Assembly: GCA_022695795.1 (NCBI GenBank)
Contig: MU404176.1
Location: 1-64,000, forward strand
Reading direction: 5' to 3'
DNA length: 64,000 bases
Source of the DNA: Biscogniauxia marginata
Lineage: Eukaryota; Ascomycota; Sordariomycetes; Xylariales; Xylariaceae
Shown: piece after piece, positions 44,080-54,721 of the stretch
Numbering within the stretch: position 1 is the first letter of the stretch
Layout: every line of letters starts with the position of its first letter
Made by a program: the position numbers and the translations under genes
The notes under the pieces: generated by a model
What the model was told of the DNA's origin: nothing
Databases searched by the model: none
What the model saw: only the letters and a program-made list of their open reading frames with translations

Positions 44080-46308
44080 TTAGCTGACGACTACGTCAAC
44101 CTTCTCGCTCTCGGTAGTATGTTCTTGTTGGACATTTCCCTCCTCCTTGATGGGCTGCACGAGGTCTCGCAGCTCGAACAGGGCCTCGAAGTTCTGCTGC
44201 TTGACGAACCAGGCGTTAACGAGCTTCCACTCCTGGCTCGGGTCCTTGAAACGGATCTGTTTAATTTTTTAATTTTCGGTCAGCATTGGTTAGTCTTGCC
44301 CTGTTAAAATGGTATCTGTTGTTAAAGGGAAGGTGATTACAGCCAAGGGGGGAGATTGGGGGAGCGGGGTTGGGAACATAATTAAAGTTGCTCACCTCGA
44401 ACCGCCTCAGCAGACTCGGTACGACCTTGTAGATCTCGAGGAGGCTGATGTTCTTGCCGATGCAGGTGCGGCTGCCCATGCCGAACTGGAACATATACCC
44501 GTTCATCTCGCGGACGTGCCTCTCCTTCTCGGCCCTCCTCGTCTGCCTGCCGCTGCTGCTGCTCTCCTCTACATCATCACCCTCGCCCTCGCCGTCGTCA
44601 TCCTCATCCACGAGCCAGCGCTCCGGCCTAAAGGCCTCGACGTCCTCGCCCCAGATCTCGGGGCGGCGGTGTATGATCCAGGCGGAGCACCCGACGATGG
44701 TGCCGCCGGGCACGAAGCTCCCGGCGACCTCGGCCCCGGCGGCGGGGACGACGCGCTCGAGCGGCAGGCCGGCCGCCGGGTGCAGCCGGAACGCCTCCTT
44801 GACGCACGCGTCGAGGTACGGCAGCCGCTGGCTCTCGGCCCAGGTCACGAGCCCGGTCTCGTTGTCGGCGAAGGCGCCCCGGCGCGCCGCCCCGTCGAGC
44901 TCCGCCCGCAGCCGCGCGAGAGAGCGGGGGTGCCGCAGCAGGTAGTACAGCACGGCCGAGAGCGAGATCGCCGTCGTCTCCGACCCCGCGAACGCCATTG
45001 ACACGGCCATCGTCTGCACTAGCGTGTCCGTCATGAAGTCCGGGCGCGCGTCGCGCGCCGCGAGGAACTTGGATAGGAGGTCCACGGACCCGGTCCCGGA
45101 TGCGGAGGCGGGGGGCTTTTCGAGGTCGGGTCGCGGTGAGGCTTCTTCGTCATCTTCTTCTTCTGAGGGTTCGGATTCGGGCGAGGCGTCGTCGTTGGTC
45201 ACGGGCAGGAGGGGCTTCTTCTTCTCCTCGCTGCTGCTGCCGAGACGCTCCGCCATGCGGGCCCGCGCGAACCGCGCCACCGGCATGGTGGCGTCGATGA
45301 ATCCCCACTGTGAGAGCTTGAGGTAGATCGGGTTCTTGAGAAAGATGAGATCGAGCCAGGGGATTTGACCAATCTGCTTTCCCGTTAGTGGGGTCGTTTT
45401 TGTACTTTTTCATTTTCCTCGCTTCTATAATTCTTGTCTTATCCTTGTCTGCTTTGATTTTATTTATATTCTCACTTTCAAGGTCGACGTGCTTCACCTC
45501 AAGGACTTGGGCGAGATCGGATAAAGGGGGAATAGGAGAAGGAGCTTGCTTACCGGTGCGACGTAGAGGAATAGGTTACTCAGATAGCCGACGATTCCGT
45601 CGATATCCTCGTTCTTCTCGAGGAAGCCGTGGCGCCGACCGTACGTGATCTCGCCGATGACGTCGAAGGCGTAGAACTGCAGCCAGCGCGTGAGGTCACA
45701 CACGGCTCCGGCCCGGTGGCGGTCTCCGGCGTAGAGGCGCTCCGTCTGTCGGAGGAATAGCCGCGTCGTGTTGTCAACAAAGGGCTCGTACTGCACCAGC
45801 GCCGACATGGCGAAGGCCGCATTCACGCACCGCCGGAACTGCGCGTGGAACGTGTTGTCCGTGGTGCTGAAGAGCGACGCCAGGTTGTGGCCCTTCACCG
45901 TGGACTGCTGGACGATGTAGAAGTCGGACTAGGGAAGAAGTATTGTTAACCTCTACCGCTCAGATGCCATATTTTATCAATATGAACACTAACCTTAACA
46001 AAACCTTTGTTTAGTCCGTATATCGCCTTCAACGCCTTCGGATCCGCGAATGACAGTGTGTTGGGTCCCAGGCGCACGACATCGCCGTACTTCGCATGCA
46101 GTCTCTGATGAGTCAACTCGGGCCGTTGACAATACACGTCCCATAGCCGCCACAGGTCCGTCAGTGAGGCCAGGAACGGACCGGGATACTTGTTCAGGCC
46201 ATTGTGATATCGGTTCCTGACGAGTCGTGCTACCACGACCAGGAGGGCTATATGCAGCCAATACTGGGCCAGGAAGCTCATCAGAACAGAATTCCCTATT
46301 ACTGCCAT
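44080..46308 (-). CDS. Cytochrome P450, pisatin-demethylase-like
   Basis: Predicted 614 residues in four exons on the minus strand: 46308-45994, 45928-45554, 45373-44396 and 44256-44080. All splices are phase 0. The N terminus has a membrane anchor (about residues 5-27) followed by the Pro-rich hinge KYPGPF. P450 marks: I-helix AGSETT (359-364), ExxR as EAFR (423-426), PERW (480-483) and the heme loop FGMGSRTCIG with ligand Cys534. The loop variant and the ending (DPSQEWKLVNAWFVKQ) match fungal pisatin-demethylase-type P450s, ER monooxygenases often found in detoxification or specialised metabolism. Two charged low-complexity insertions (about 276-324, and 485-514 just before the heme loop) make it longer than the usual about 500-530. 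Exon 3 is strikingly GC-rich compared with genes further left. The substrate cannot be predicted. Confidence 0.9.
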
Positions 46309-48623
46309 GGTTATGACGTATCGTACAACCTCTAAAGAAGAGTGACAGCTTGGGGTTAGGAGAGCAAGTTGAAATTCTGCTCTCCGTGTCGCTCTCGACG
46401 AACACCGGGTTGTTGAAACCCGCAACCAGCTTTAAAGACTATCCGCTGTTGTGTGAAAGACCGGGAACTTGCATTCGTTAGGCCAGCTGTGACTTCGTCT
46501 GGTTATAAATATCAGGAACATCATGGGACTAACAGGGTGCAATTCGAAATGAGGGATGAACAAGGGTTGTTTTGAGTAGTCGAGTCTAAAATATATTCCT
46601 CCTATTCGTCGATTAATCGCGTACGAGGCTCGGCTCTGTTTATCCCAAATGAATATCTACGGTACTATACAGCCAGGCCTAGACCCCATGACTGCGGTAA
46701 ACAAGCCGTCTGGAGTAAATATATGAGTTAATGATGGGATGGAGAAAGAAATGGCCTGAACTACATCTATGAATACTAACGTATGTATATATGTACTTCA
46801 TATGATCTCATTCAATGGAGAAAGAAATGGCGAGTGCCATGATAATAGCAGTCACGTCAACACGAGCTCGTAGACCAAAAGCCGTCGTCCCTCGGCATTG
46901 CGACTTATCAAACATAGCGCTTCAGGTCCTTGTCAGCTATCTCTATGGACCAGCTAATCCTTAACCACGATGACCCCAGAATCTAGAGACTCCACTACAG
47001 AGTGGAGGGAACGATGGGTCAAAACGATAAGTCAACACATATCTCGTTAACGGGAGTTGAATAGGCGGGGCCGGAGCTGGCTGGGGACATTTCATCCAAG
47101 CATTTGAACGCATCACGAATGCCATCATGGATGGATCCGGGCTATGCCAAGCAGGTAGCGAGATATAGAAGGTTTAGTTTAGACCTAGCTGAGATAACCA
47201 AGTCGTGTCGGCAGATGTCGCAGTCCAATGGGCTGGCCGCTTCGTCGGACAGAATTACCGGGTCCTCGGAGAATATGTCATACTTTGGTCAACCCGCGGC
47301 CTCGCCCACAGTGGAGGAGGTTGAGGAGAAGGTGGAAATTTGGGGAAGTGTGTGACTTGGGGGAGTTTCGCACGGGACTTGCATACGGGATGGGCGTTCG
47401 CCTACAATGCTTACTTTAGTCACGTCTCCTAGGAACGGCAAGGGACATATATTGCCCTAGATAGTTTGAGCTAATTTGCAGCTCCATATCAACAAGTCAA
47501 GACAATCGTGGCTGAAGACTTGGGTTTGAAAATTGTCCCTTTATGTGTATAGGTGGATAGCGGTAGTTAACGTATGCGCTTTTGAACACAAATTGAGACT
47601 GGTAGTCGGGGGGTTTTTTTTTTTCGTATACCAGTATCAGAATAGAATCTCTTTTTCTTCTGTTACCTCAGCACAGAAATTCGATAGCCAGTTCAATATC
47701 AGTTAATATCGGCGACTATGTCTAGACCACTGCTTGCACTCTACATCCCATCATGGACAGTCCTTTCAACAGGGCACATGCAACCGCGATGCTGCATGGT
47801 TGGACGCGGTAAGGATTGCAAGGATGCAAGATGGATATGTGGCTTAAAGTACGTAACAAACGCAACATGATCGCGGGGGACCATCGGGGTGGGTTCTAAT
47901 CCAGGTTTCTCGTCACCGTATCAAAATAGTTTACGCTACGGTAGTGAAGTAAGAAAACCGGCAGGGGTGTTGATGAAATGTGGAATTCGAGCCAGGAAAA
48001 AGGAAAGTAAGACAGAAAAATTACCAAACAATATAAGTGCCGAGTTCTGGTGACGATGCACGAAACATGTGGCTTTTCCAGACTCGGTTTAAATTGCATG
48101 CGCATCAGCCGACATACCGGTGGAAGATTTCGGCAGATGTCGTCGAGCCGAGACGAGCCACTAGAAACCTACCTATAGACTATACATATTACTACACAGT
48201 TGATTACTAGGGAAATACTCAGGGCACGTGCGTTAGGGCAAAAGAAGGAGAAATATACAGATAGAGGGGGAAAAGGCGTTCTCTTGATACACCGGCCGTA
48301 GTTCTCAGGCAACACCAGCACAAATAGCCATGTTTCCGGACATTTTACCCTATGCTGTACATGTAGGACGGCTCTCGTATTATGAAGGGCTCAACGTCTG
48401 GTGATGTCAGACAAGATGCTGCAAGGAGACTATTTCAGTGTGCCAATCGGCAAGCTGCATGATCTTTATTTCTGTTTATATCCCAGTAGGCTCGGACACG
48501 GAGAACACAAGACGGCCTATAACACAGTCCTTCCGAATAGACGGATCCTCCCGTCTAAGATGGATGAATATACATAACACTTAAAGCTGCCGGTGCACTA
48601 TGCAGCCGTCCGTCCCTACTGTT
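46309..48623. other. Intergenic region with possible coding relic
   Basis: About 2.3 kb. Contains a TATA-like element on the minus strand near 46,504 upstream of the P450, a 17-bp direct repeat (46,739/46,815), and an 83-codon ATG frame at 47,104-47,355 (+) that reads protein-like (MPSWMDPGYAKQVARYRR) but matches nothing I know and has a stop just upstream. I list it as a possible decayed exon, not a gene. Confidence 0.5.
46739..46831. repeat. 17-bp direct repeat
   Basis: ATGGAGAAAGAAATGGC occurs at 46,739-46,755 and 46,815-46,831, perfectly conserved, upstream of the P450. Confidence 0.9.
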
Positions 48624-50277
48624 TCATTCAGGCTTCCACTCGAACTCGTTCTTTAGCCCGTTGACACCGCTCTTGTCCCCGGCGTCAAGGTATCCGCAGA
48701 TCCTCCCATCCGGGTCCCATTTGCTCCGGATGCCGGCCAGCCGCTCGCCAGCCTCCTTGCTCCAGAACTTCGTCCTCCGGTGCTGGAAGTCCGCATCGCC
48801 TAGGTAGCTACCGGTGCTGTGCCGCTCGACCTCGCGCATGATGTCGTGCACCCACGCCGTGCAGCGTGCGTCGTCCGCCGCGTCCTCCCAGACCGTGTAC
48901 AGCGCGAAGTAGTGGTCCGACTGCATGCTCAGGGCCATGTCGGGCCCCGGCCGCCGCGAGGTCGGGCTCATGGCGAAGTAGAGCGCGAATGACTTCTGCG
49001 TCGGCGGCGTCAAGAACGCCCTCTCGAGCACGGTCGGCACGTCCGCGTCGTCCGCGATGTAGGCGTTCTCGCTGCAGTACCGGTGCGCCTGCGGATTGGC
49101 CTCATCCTGAGAGGTGTATTCACGTTGGAGGGTCGTCGGTTCGCAGAATACCTCCACTATGGCGTTCTTTGGCCTGCTGTCGTGGATGGGCTGAAGAGCT
49201 TTCTCGGCATGCTGCTTGCTGGGCTGGAACGAAGTGAAGCCGGTGATGATTTGTACACCGTTGCCATCTGGCGCTGGTCTTGAAACACATACTATCTCGG
49301 TATTTGGATCTGCGGTCGGGGCTGTCTGTTTGAAACTGTCAGAGAGTCTCTTGTATGTCGCGATCTACTCCAACTCACATCGACAACCCATTGTAATACA
49401 GTCCGATACATGGACTGAGGATATACATAGACACAATTGTAAAGCTCTGGTAGCGGCCGAGTCAAGAGATGGAATCTCGTGACCACTGCGGGAAAGCCTG
49501 CGGCAGATTTAGCTGAGTGTATAAAAACGTCGATGATGCTCACAACTTACCTGGACCAGCGCCTCTAGCAGCCCAGAACAAGTCGGCGTTCTCAACTGCA
49601 CTGCAATGCACCTCCTTGGCATCGGCAGTCACCACGTCGATGCCGATGACGGACTCGCAGGCCCAACCCCAGTTCTAGTAGTAAGGATATCAGCGCCACT
49701 TCATCCCAGAATTCGGTCCTTAAAGCAAAGAAAAACAGAGCCAACTAACCTTACAATTCCACCCCATACCCCCCTGGAGCAGGAATCCTCCGAGCCCAAC
49801 ATCCGGACAGTGTCCACCCGCGAACATCCTGCCCTTCTTGCTCAAGAACCCATTCAGATCCCGGCCTATCGTACTCGGCGGGCACGAGACTATCTTGGTC
49901 CCGTCGTCGTAGGAGACACCACCACTACCATCGTCGTCATTACCACGACTACCCTTCAGGCCTTCGAGGTCGATCAGCACGGCGTCCTGCCGCACGCTCC
50001 ACGCTGCCCAGCTGTGCCCGCCGCTGCGCACAGACACGCGACACCCCTCGCGGCGGGCGAGCTCGACGGCGGCGCGCACATGCGCGGCGCTCGTGGCCCG
50101 GACCACGGCACGTGGCGTCCGGGTCGTGTCCCGACGGTAGTTGAAGACGCGGCCCCATACTGCCTCGCTGAAATCGGCGTCGTCCCGTGTAACGATAGGG
50201 AGGGGATCCCCGGCCGCGCCCTCATCGCCTGGGGTATTTATCTTGAGCTGCTTTGTCAAGTCGGGTAGTGAAGCCAT
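48624..50277 (-). CDS. BBE-family FAD-linked oxidoreductase
   Basis: Predicted 490 residues in four exons on the minus strand: 50277-49750, 49674-49551, 49497-49379 and 49325-48624. The joins give NCKNWGWACESVIGIDV, GAGPGFPAVVTRFHLLTRPLP and VVDTAPTADPNTE, all natural. The N-terminal half is a PCMH-type FAD-binding domain: VRSGGHSW carries His88, the usual site of 8-alpha-histidyl FAD. GGHCPDVGLGG carries Cys157, placed where berberine-bridge-type enzymes make a second flavin link, so bicovalent FAD is likely. The C terminus (about 445-485) contains a BBE domain although YxN is not obvious. No signal peptide is visible, so it is probably intracellular. Such enzymes perform oxidative cyclisations, dehydrogenations or sugar oxidations; a tailoring role beside the P450 is plausible. 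Strong GC bias like the P450. Confidence 0.88.
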
Positions 50278-53260
50278 TTTTCTTTCCTTGGCAGAACGAT
50301 CGTCGTTCAGTTCGGGTGCTGCTCGCGTGCTATGTGTCGACGACAACTGTTGATTTTATTGCTTTTTCCTCCTTGGGCGGACTAGCTGGCTAATAAGAGG
50401 AACGAGAGAGTTGATGTTAAAGAGTAGGCTAGAGCTAACACGTCATATGTAAGAATATGTAGTCCCAGGTTTGAGCTCTAGTCTAGGCGCTTTTCCGGAG
50501 AAGTACAGTAGAAAAAGAACATTATTTCTCTTCGGCAATTTTTCTATTCCCTCCGAGAACCATAAATACGCAAGCTGCTGAAACGCGCAGGGAACCAAAC
50601 ATAGCTTGTCAGGGACCGTTCAGTATGTGGTCGTGATGGAATGTATCGTGAAACCGCGAAAAAGCTCCCCTTTCCCCTCCCCCACCGTCCCGGTGGACTG
50701 CATACATAGTTAGGTTTCGATGTGGGCGGCCATCCCGAACCCCCCGGCACGGTCCTCACATGGAATCCGTTCACGGCATATCGGCTACCCCATATTTACC
50801 ACAGCGAGTCTCTGAATCGGAAGTTATTTTCGCCTGATTTACCCCATACTAGACTAGATATGGTCTAGAGAGCTGCAGCAGGCGCCCAGTATCTTGGTAG
50901 AAACCCCCGCCAGGATGCAAGCTGACTCCAGGTTCATGATACTCGTCACAGAAAATCACCTATGGCAAAGAACACAACTTATCAATCTTGCGAGAGAAAA
51001 GACACAAAAACACCGGCGTATCTTACACCGAAACCTTATTTCGACAACTTGGCCCCTATTACTAATCGGGGTTTTTAACTGGAGGGCTACATGAAACGCC
51101 GAGCACCGTTCTTGTTCTTCATGATATGATATATTTAGTTTCCGTGAGCTCCACCAAAATCCTGAAAGTATCAAAGAGTAATGTAGTACCTCCGTATTCA
51201 CCAAGCCTTGTCTAGAATATGACAAGAGGACCAGATAATGAAGACATGAATGTGATGCGATTGGCCTCCCTGCCGAGGCGGAATACCCTGTAACACATGG
51301 TAGAGAGGTATCATCTAAAGTGTACGCCTGTATCAGCCAAAAACACCCACACTCTTTAATTAAGCGGTTAGCAGACCAAAACATGACCTGTACAGAAAGT
51401 TGGATAGGATCAAACCACCCACTCACTCTCTAGATAGTTTAAATCGAAAATCTTGGACAAGTGGACTTCATGCCATGATGAAACTAATTCCCCAAGAGTT
51501 AAGATACATTAAAAAGTGTTCAACGTAGAACCTATCCGTCTGCATATATTCGTGACGCTCGTTATAATTAGTTTAATCATCACGCCGTTATTAGGTGTGA
51601 AGGGGACTTCAATTCATAATTACCTAGTTCTAGTTCTTCATATAATAACTGCGTTATTTCATAGCCTCACATAACGGCAAACATTATTTATTATTTTGCA
51701 ACATATACCTGCTTCTTGTACTTCCCAGTTAAATTGTGAAGAGGAGCCATGTTGCAAAACTCATCTTAAGCAGGTTTAATGACTAGAGTAAAAGAGAACA
51801 TTGCTCGATAAAACGGCTTAACATAAATACTTTACTAAGCTTAAATGACTACATAGTTAGATATACGTACTATTTACGAAAGTATATAAAATATGCAACT
51901 TAATAAAGTAAAAATTTTGAAAATTTATTAAACCTAAGTAATTATTTAAGATTATAATAAGTTATGATTATATTATACGCGGCTTAAATAACTCGTTAAA
52001 AAGTGCTAACTATACATATTCGTACTTGTAAGCATGTTCTTCTTAAAATTTCTAAGTACATTAGTCGGTGTTACATTATCGGCAATCTGCCCATCTAATT
52101 ATATACCAGTTGTTTAGGAAGCATTCGCCTCAATTACTATTCCTGTGGGCTTTCCAGAGGCTTCACTGCCCGCATCCAAGATAAGAGCGAGAGCAGCAAC
52201 TAACTGCAACTAAGTATGCTATGGTTCAGTCACACGACATGACGGGTGGCATACATTTACTACAGTCTAGTCAATTGAAACCCTTATCTGGAGCTGGGCA
52301 GGCTTATATTGTATTGGTTTTTTCTTTCTTCTCGTTAGCTGCAAGTTGGCGAGTCCGGCCCACCAATTGTGCCTAATAGAGGAGCTATGTTGTGCATTTT
52401 GCCTGCTGTTAGGTGGCACAGCAGATATAGCCCGGCCTCTTTGTGGCCCAGTGCGGCGGCAGTTCCGTTGGAAGCCCATTGACTCTGTAAGCCACATTCA
52501 GGAAACTTCCACACTATGGAGACTAACTCTAGGGACGTTTCAAGTCTTGATAGAAATAAGAAAATGGTTCGCCGAAACATGTGAAACTATATTTGGCAGA
52601 GAGTACGGCGGTTCGGGAAAGCAATTTTACTACCCTAAATCAGGCTGAGCAAGATACGAATGATTAGATCATTTTTTCGAGTAAGCAAACTAACTTAACT
52701 GGTTGTGTCTGAATGCACGTATTCGTATAGTGAATGAACTGGGCGAGGAAAGTTTCTGGTCAGGAGAATAGAGGGTCCGGAGATCTGCATTCGCGGAAAA
52801 AGGACTCGTAAGTCGAAGGCAAAATTGATGGAGGATAATGTTTCCTCCATAGGAAAAGATCGAACCTTACATTGCGTTTTCAACCCCTCATAAGTGGTCT
52901 AATGGTGTTACCGCTCCAAATTGTGCCTCAACTACGCCTCGGTTGGGAGGCAGAGAACCGTCGATGCTTATGTTGTGCCACTGCTCCGCCACCGCAGCGG
53001 CGTCACCGTCGGGGCCCGACAACCAAGGAAAGTCTCCATAAGCAGTACATATAAGTCTAGCTTCGATCCCAAGAGCGCACAATCTCGAAAAAGGGAGTTG
53101 GTTTTGCTATAGTAATCCTATAATTTGCTATTCGATATTAAGCTATTATAATCAGCCAGAACCATCATAATCAAAAAGGGTTCAACTCAATTACCCATAG
53201 CATACGTCTAATGAACCTTCGACGATCCTAAACACTTATTACAACTATATAACACCAGAA
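50278..53260. other. Intergenic region with AT-rich island
   Basis: About 3 kb. The central part (51,480-52,110) is very AT-rich. A 64-codon minus-strand frame at 52,888-53,082 has a protein-like composition but no recognisable family or start. Nothing else is supported. Confidence 0.55.
51480..52110. repeat. AT-rich island, possible RIP-mutated DNA
   Basis: Sequence dominated by A and T with many TA steps and poor in C/G, densest at about 51,780-52,080, with stops in all frames. This is the look of RIP-mutated repeats in ascomycetes, though no parent element can be identified. Confidence 0.5.
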
Positions 53261-53817
53261 ATGTCGGACGTTAGTACTGGATGGGGAGGCGCTGTAAGTA
53301 AAGATATTCCGAAGTTCCCTAGTTTCTTTTTTTAATTATTGGTGTCTTAAAGACCTGTTTTGCAAACTAGCACCTGCCCATCCAAAATACTCCTTTAATC
53401 CTCCTATGCAGTGGTTACTGATCCTTATGTTTCCCGCAGTGGTGCGCCTATAGCCGCATGTCCAGGGACCATGACAGAGAATTCTTTGAAGAGGCTCGCA
53501 GACGTCGCGACGCCGCAATTGCGCGCGGGGACGACCCGTACGCTGATTTCAAGGAGATGGTCGGGAATAGAGGAGGTGACGCACGGCTGGAACGTGCCTG
53601 GAAACGGATCATGGAGGATGCGGACGCAGAGGACACAATGAAAGAGGCGTACGTCGAAAGCCGGAATCCGCAAGAAGCAGACACCGCAGCTAGGTACTCG
53701 TACTACGAAGAGCCAATGTCACCAACGACATCATCGGCGTCATCATCGTCAAGAGGAGCCACCAAAAGAAAAGGAGCATGGAGAAGACTGTTTTCGCGGA
53801 GAAGGCATCAGAATTGA
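53261..53817 (+). CDS. Small charged protein of unknown function
   Basis: Predicted 136 residues in two exons, 53261-53293 and 53440-53817. The intron has a strong GTAAGT donor and CCCGCAG acceptor. The spliced start reads MSDVSTGWGGAWCAYSRMSRD. Residues about 20-75 are Arg/Glu/Asp-rich and helical (EFFEEARRRRDAAIARGDDPYADFKEM); the C terminus is Ser-rich and then strongly basic (KGAWRRLFSRRRHQN), possibly a nuclear or nucleic-acid-binding tail. No family recognised. High GC and consistent frame favour a real gene over chance, but without the splice only the 119-codon downstream frame remains. A TATATAAC element sits just before the start. Confidence 0.6.
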
Positions 53818-54118
53818 TACTCGGGTGGTGGTGACGGCGGCGCAAAAGGCGTTATCGGAGTCACATGGAGGTTTATACCAATGGTTTTGAAGGCATTTCC
53901 CTATAACGGACACAATGAATTCCCTAGATGGGGGCACCTAGTTTAGGGTACTAGAACCAGGTAGCAATACACCAGGCGATCAAGCATTATCTATTGGCCA
54001 TCAACTACTCAACTATACCCATTCGTGACGATGTAGATGCTAAAAGTGAAGTACCTAACATTAGTAAGCCCTGAGTCATTGCCGCTACCCGTGACTTTCC
54101 TCGTTCACCCATAGTTCC
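53818..54118. other. Short convergent spacer
   Basis: About 300 bp between two convergent 3' ends. No feature seen. Confidence 0.6.
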
Positions 54119-54721
54119 TCAACACGTCCCCCGACATGCCGTAATGGTCGGCGGGACCAAGACTGGGGCGCTACCATTCGCCAACACGAACGAGCAGCCC
54201 GCCGACCCGTTCACCTCGACCAGCTGCTCCCCCAACACGAAGTGTCCCGTGCCCTCGAGGATCTTGTAGTAGACGGAACCCCACCTCGTGATGTTGTAAT
54301 CGAGCATGAACCTGATATCGAAGTGGTCCAGGGGTCCGGCCGCTCGCGTTCCCGTATTGTTGCAGGGCACCATCTCGAACGTCCACTTCCCGGACGAGGC
54401 GGGGGAAGACACCTCCTCACAGCTGTACGACGCATTACCGGACTGCCACCGCGCGGAGCAGCTCGCCGTGCTTTCCTCGAAAGACCAGTAGCCCCCGCCC
54501 TCGGCGTGCGGCGCATGCCCCGCGGTGATCCGGTTGGGGTTCGTGACGGTCAGCGTGATGTCGCTCGGGCTGGCGCTGCAAGACGCCGTTTGGGGGGCTA
54601 TCCGCAGGGCCGAGACTCTCAACGGTGCCAGGGGTCCGAGGAAGGGTGCGTCGTCCCGCCGGGCGAGACTTGCTTCGCAGAGCACGACCGTGAAGAGGCT
54701 GAAGATTATTGAGAGATACAT
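54119..54721 (-). CDS. Secreted cysteine-containing glycoprotein candidate
   Basis: Intronless 200-residue frame on the minus strand starting MYLSIIFSLFTVVLCEAS, a clear signal peptide. The mature part has seven Cys (48, 88, 101, 120, 176, 196, 200) and five N-glycosylation sequons (N96, N121, N143, N171, N182), ending TACRGTC. Alternating hydrophobic strands (DITLTVTNP, HFDIRFMLDYN, VYYKILEGTGHFVLGE) suggest a beta-sandwich. The family is not recognised. Small secreted Cys-rich proteins of this size in plant-associated fungi are often effectors or antimicrobial proteins; that is inference only. Codon usage is strongly GC-biased, like the P450 and BBE genes. An odd number of Cys leaves at least one unpaired. 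Confidence 0.72.
   Translation of the reverse strand: MYLSIIFSLFTVVLCEASLARRDDAPFLGPLAPLRVSALRIAPQTASCSASPSDITLTVTNPNRITAGHAPHAEGGGYWSFEESTASCSARWQSGNASYSCEEVSSPASSGKWTFEMVPCNNTGTRAAGPLDHFDIRFMLDYNITRWGSVYYKILEGTGHFVLGEQLVEVNGSAGCSFVLANGSAPVLVPPTITACRGTC

Noticed and set aside
44309..45001. 230-codon plus-strand frame opposite the P450
   Set aside because: By-product of GC-rich P450 codons; the minus strand carries all P450 motifs.
49606..50268. 220-codon plus-strand frame opposite the BBE gene
   Set aside because: Shadow of the GC-rich BBE exons on the other strand.
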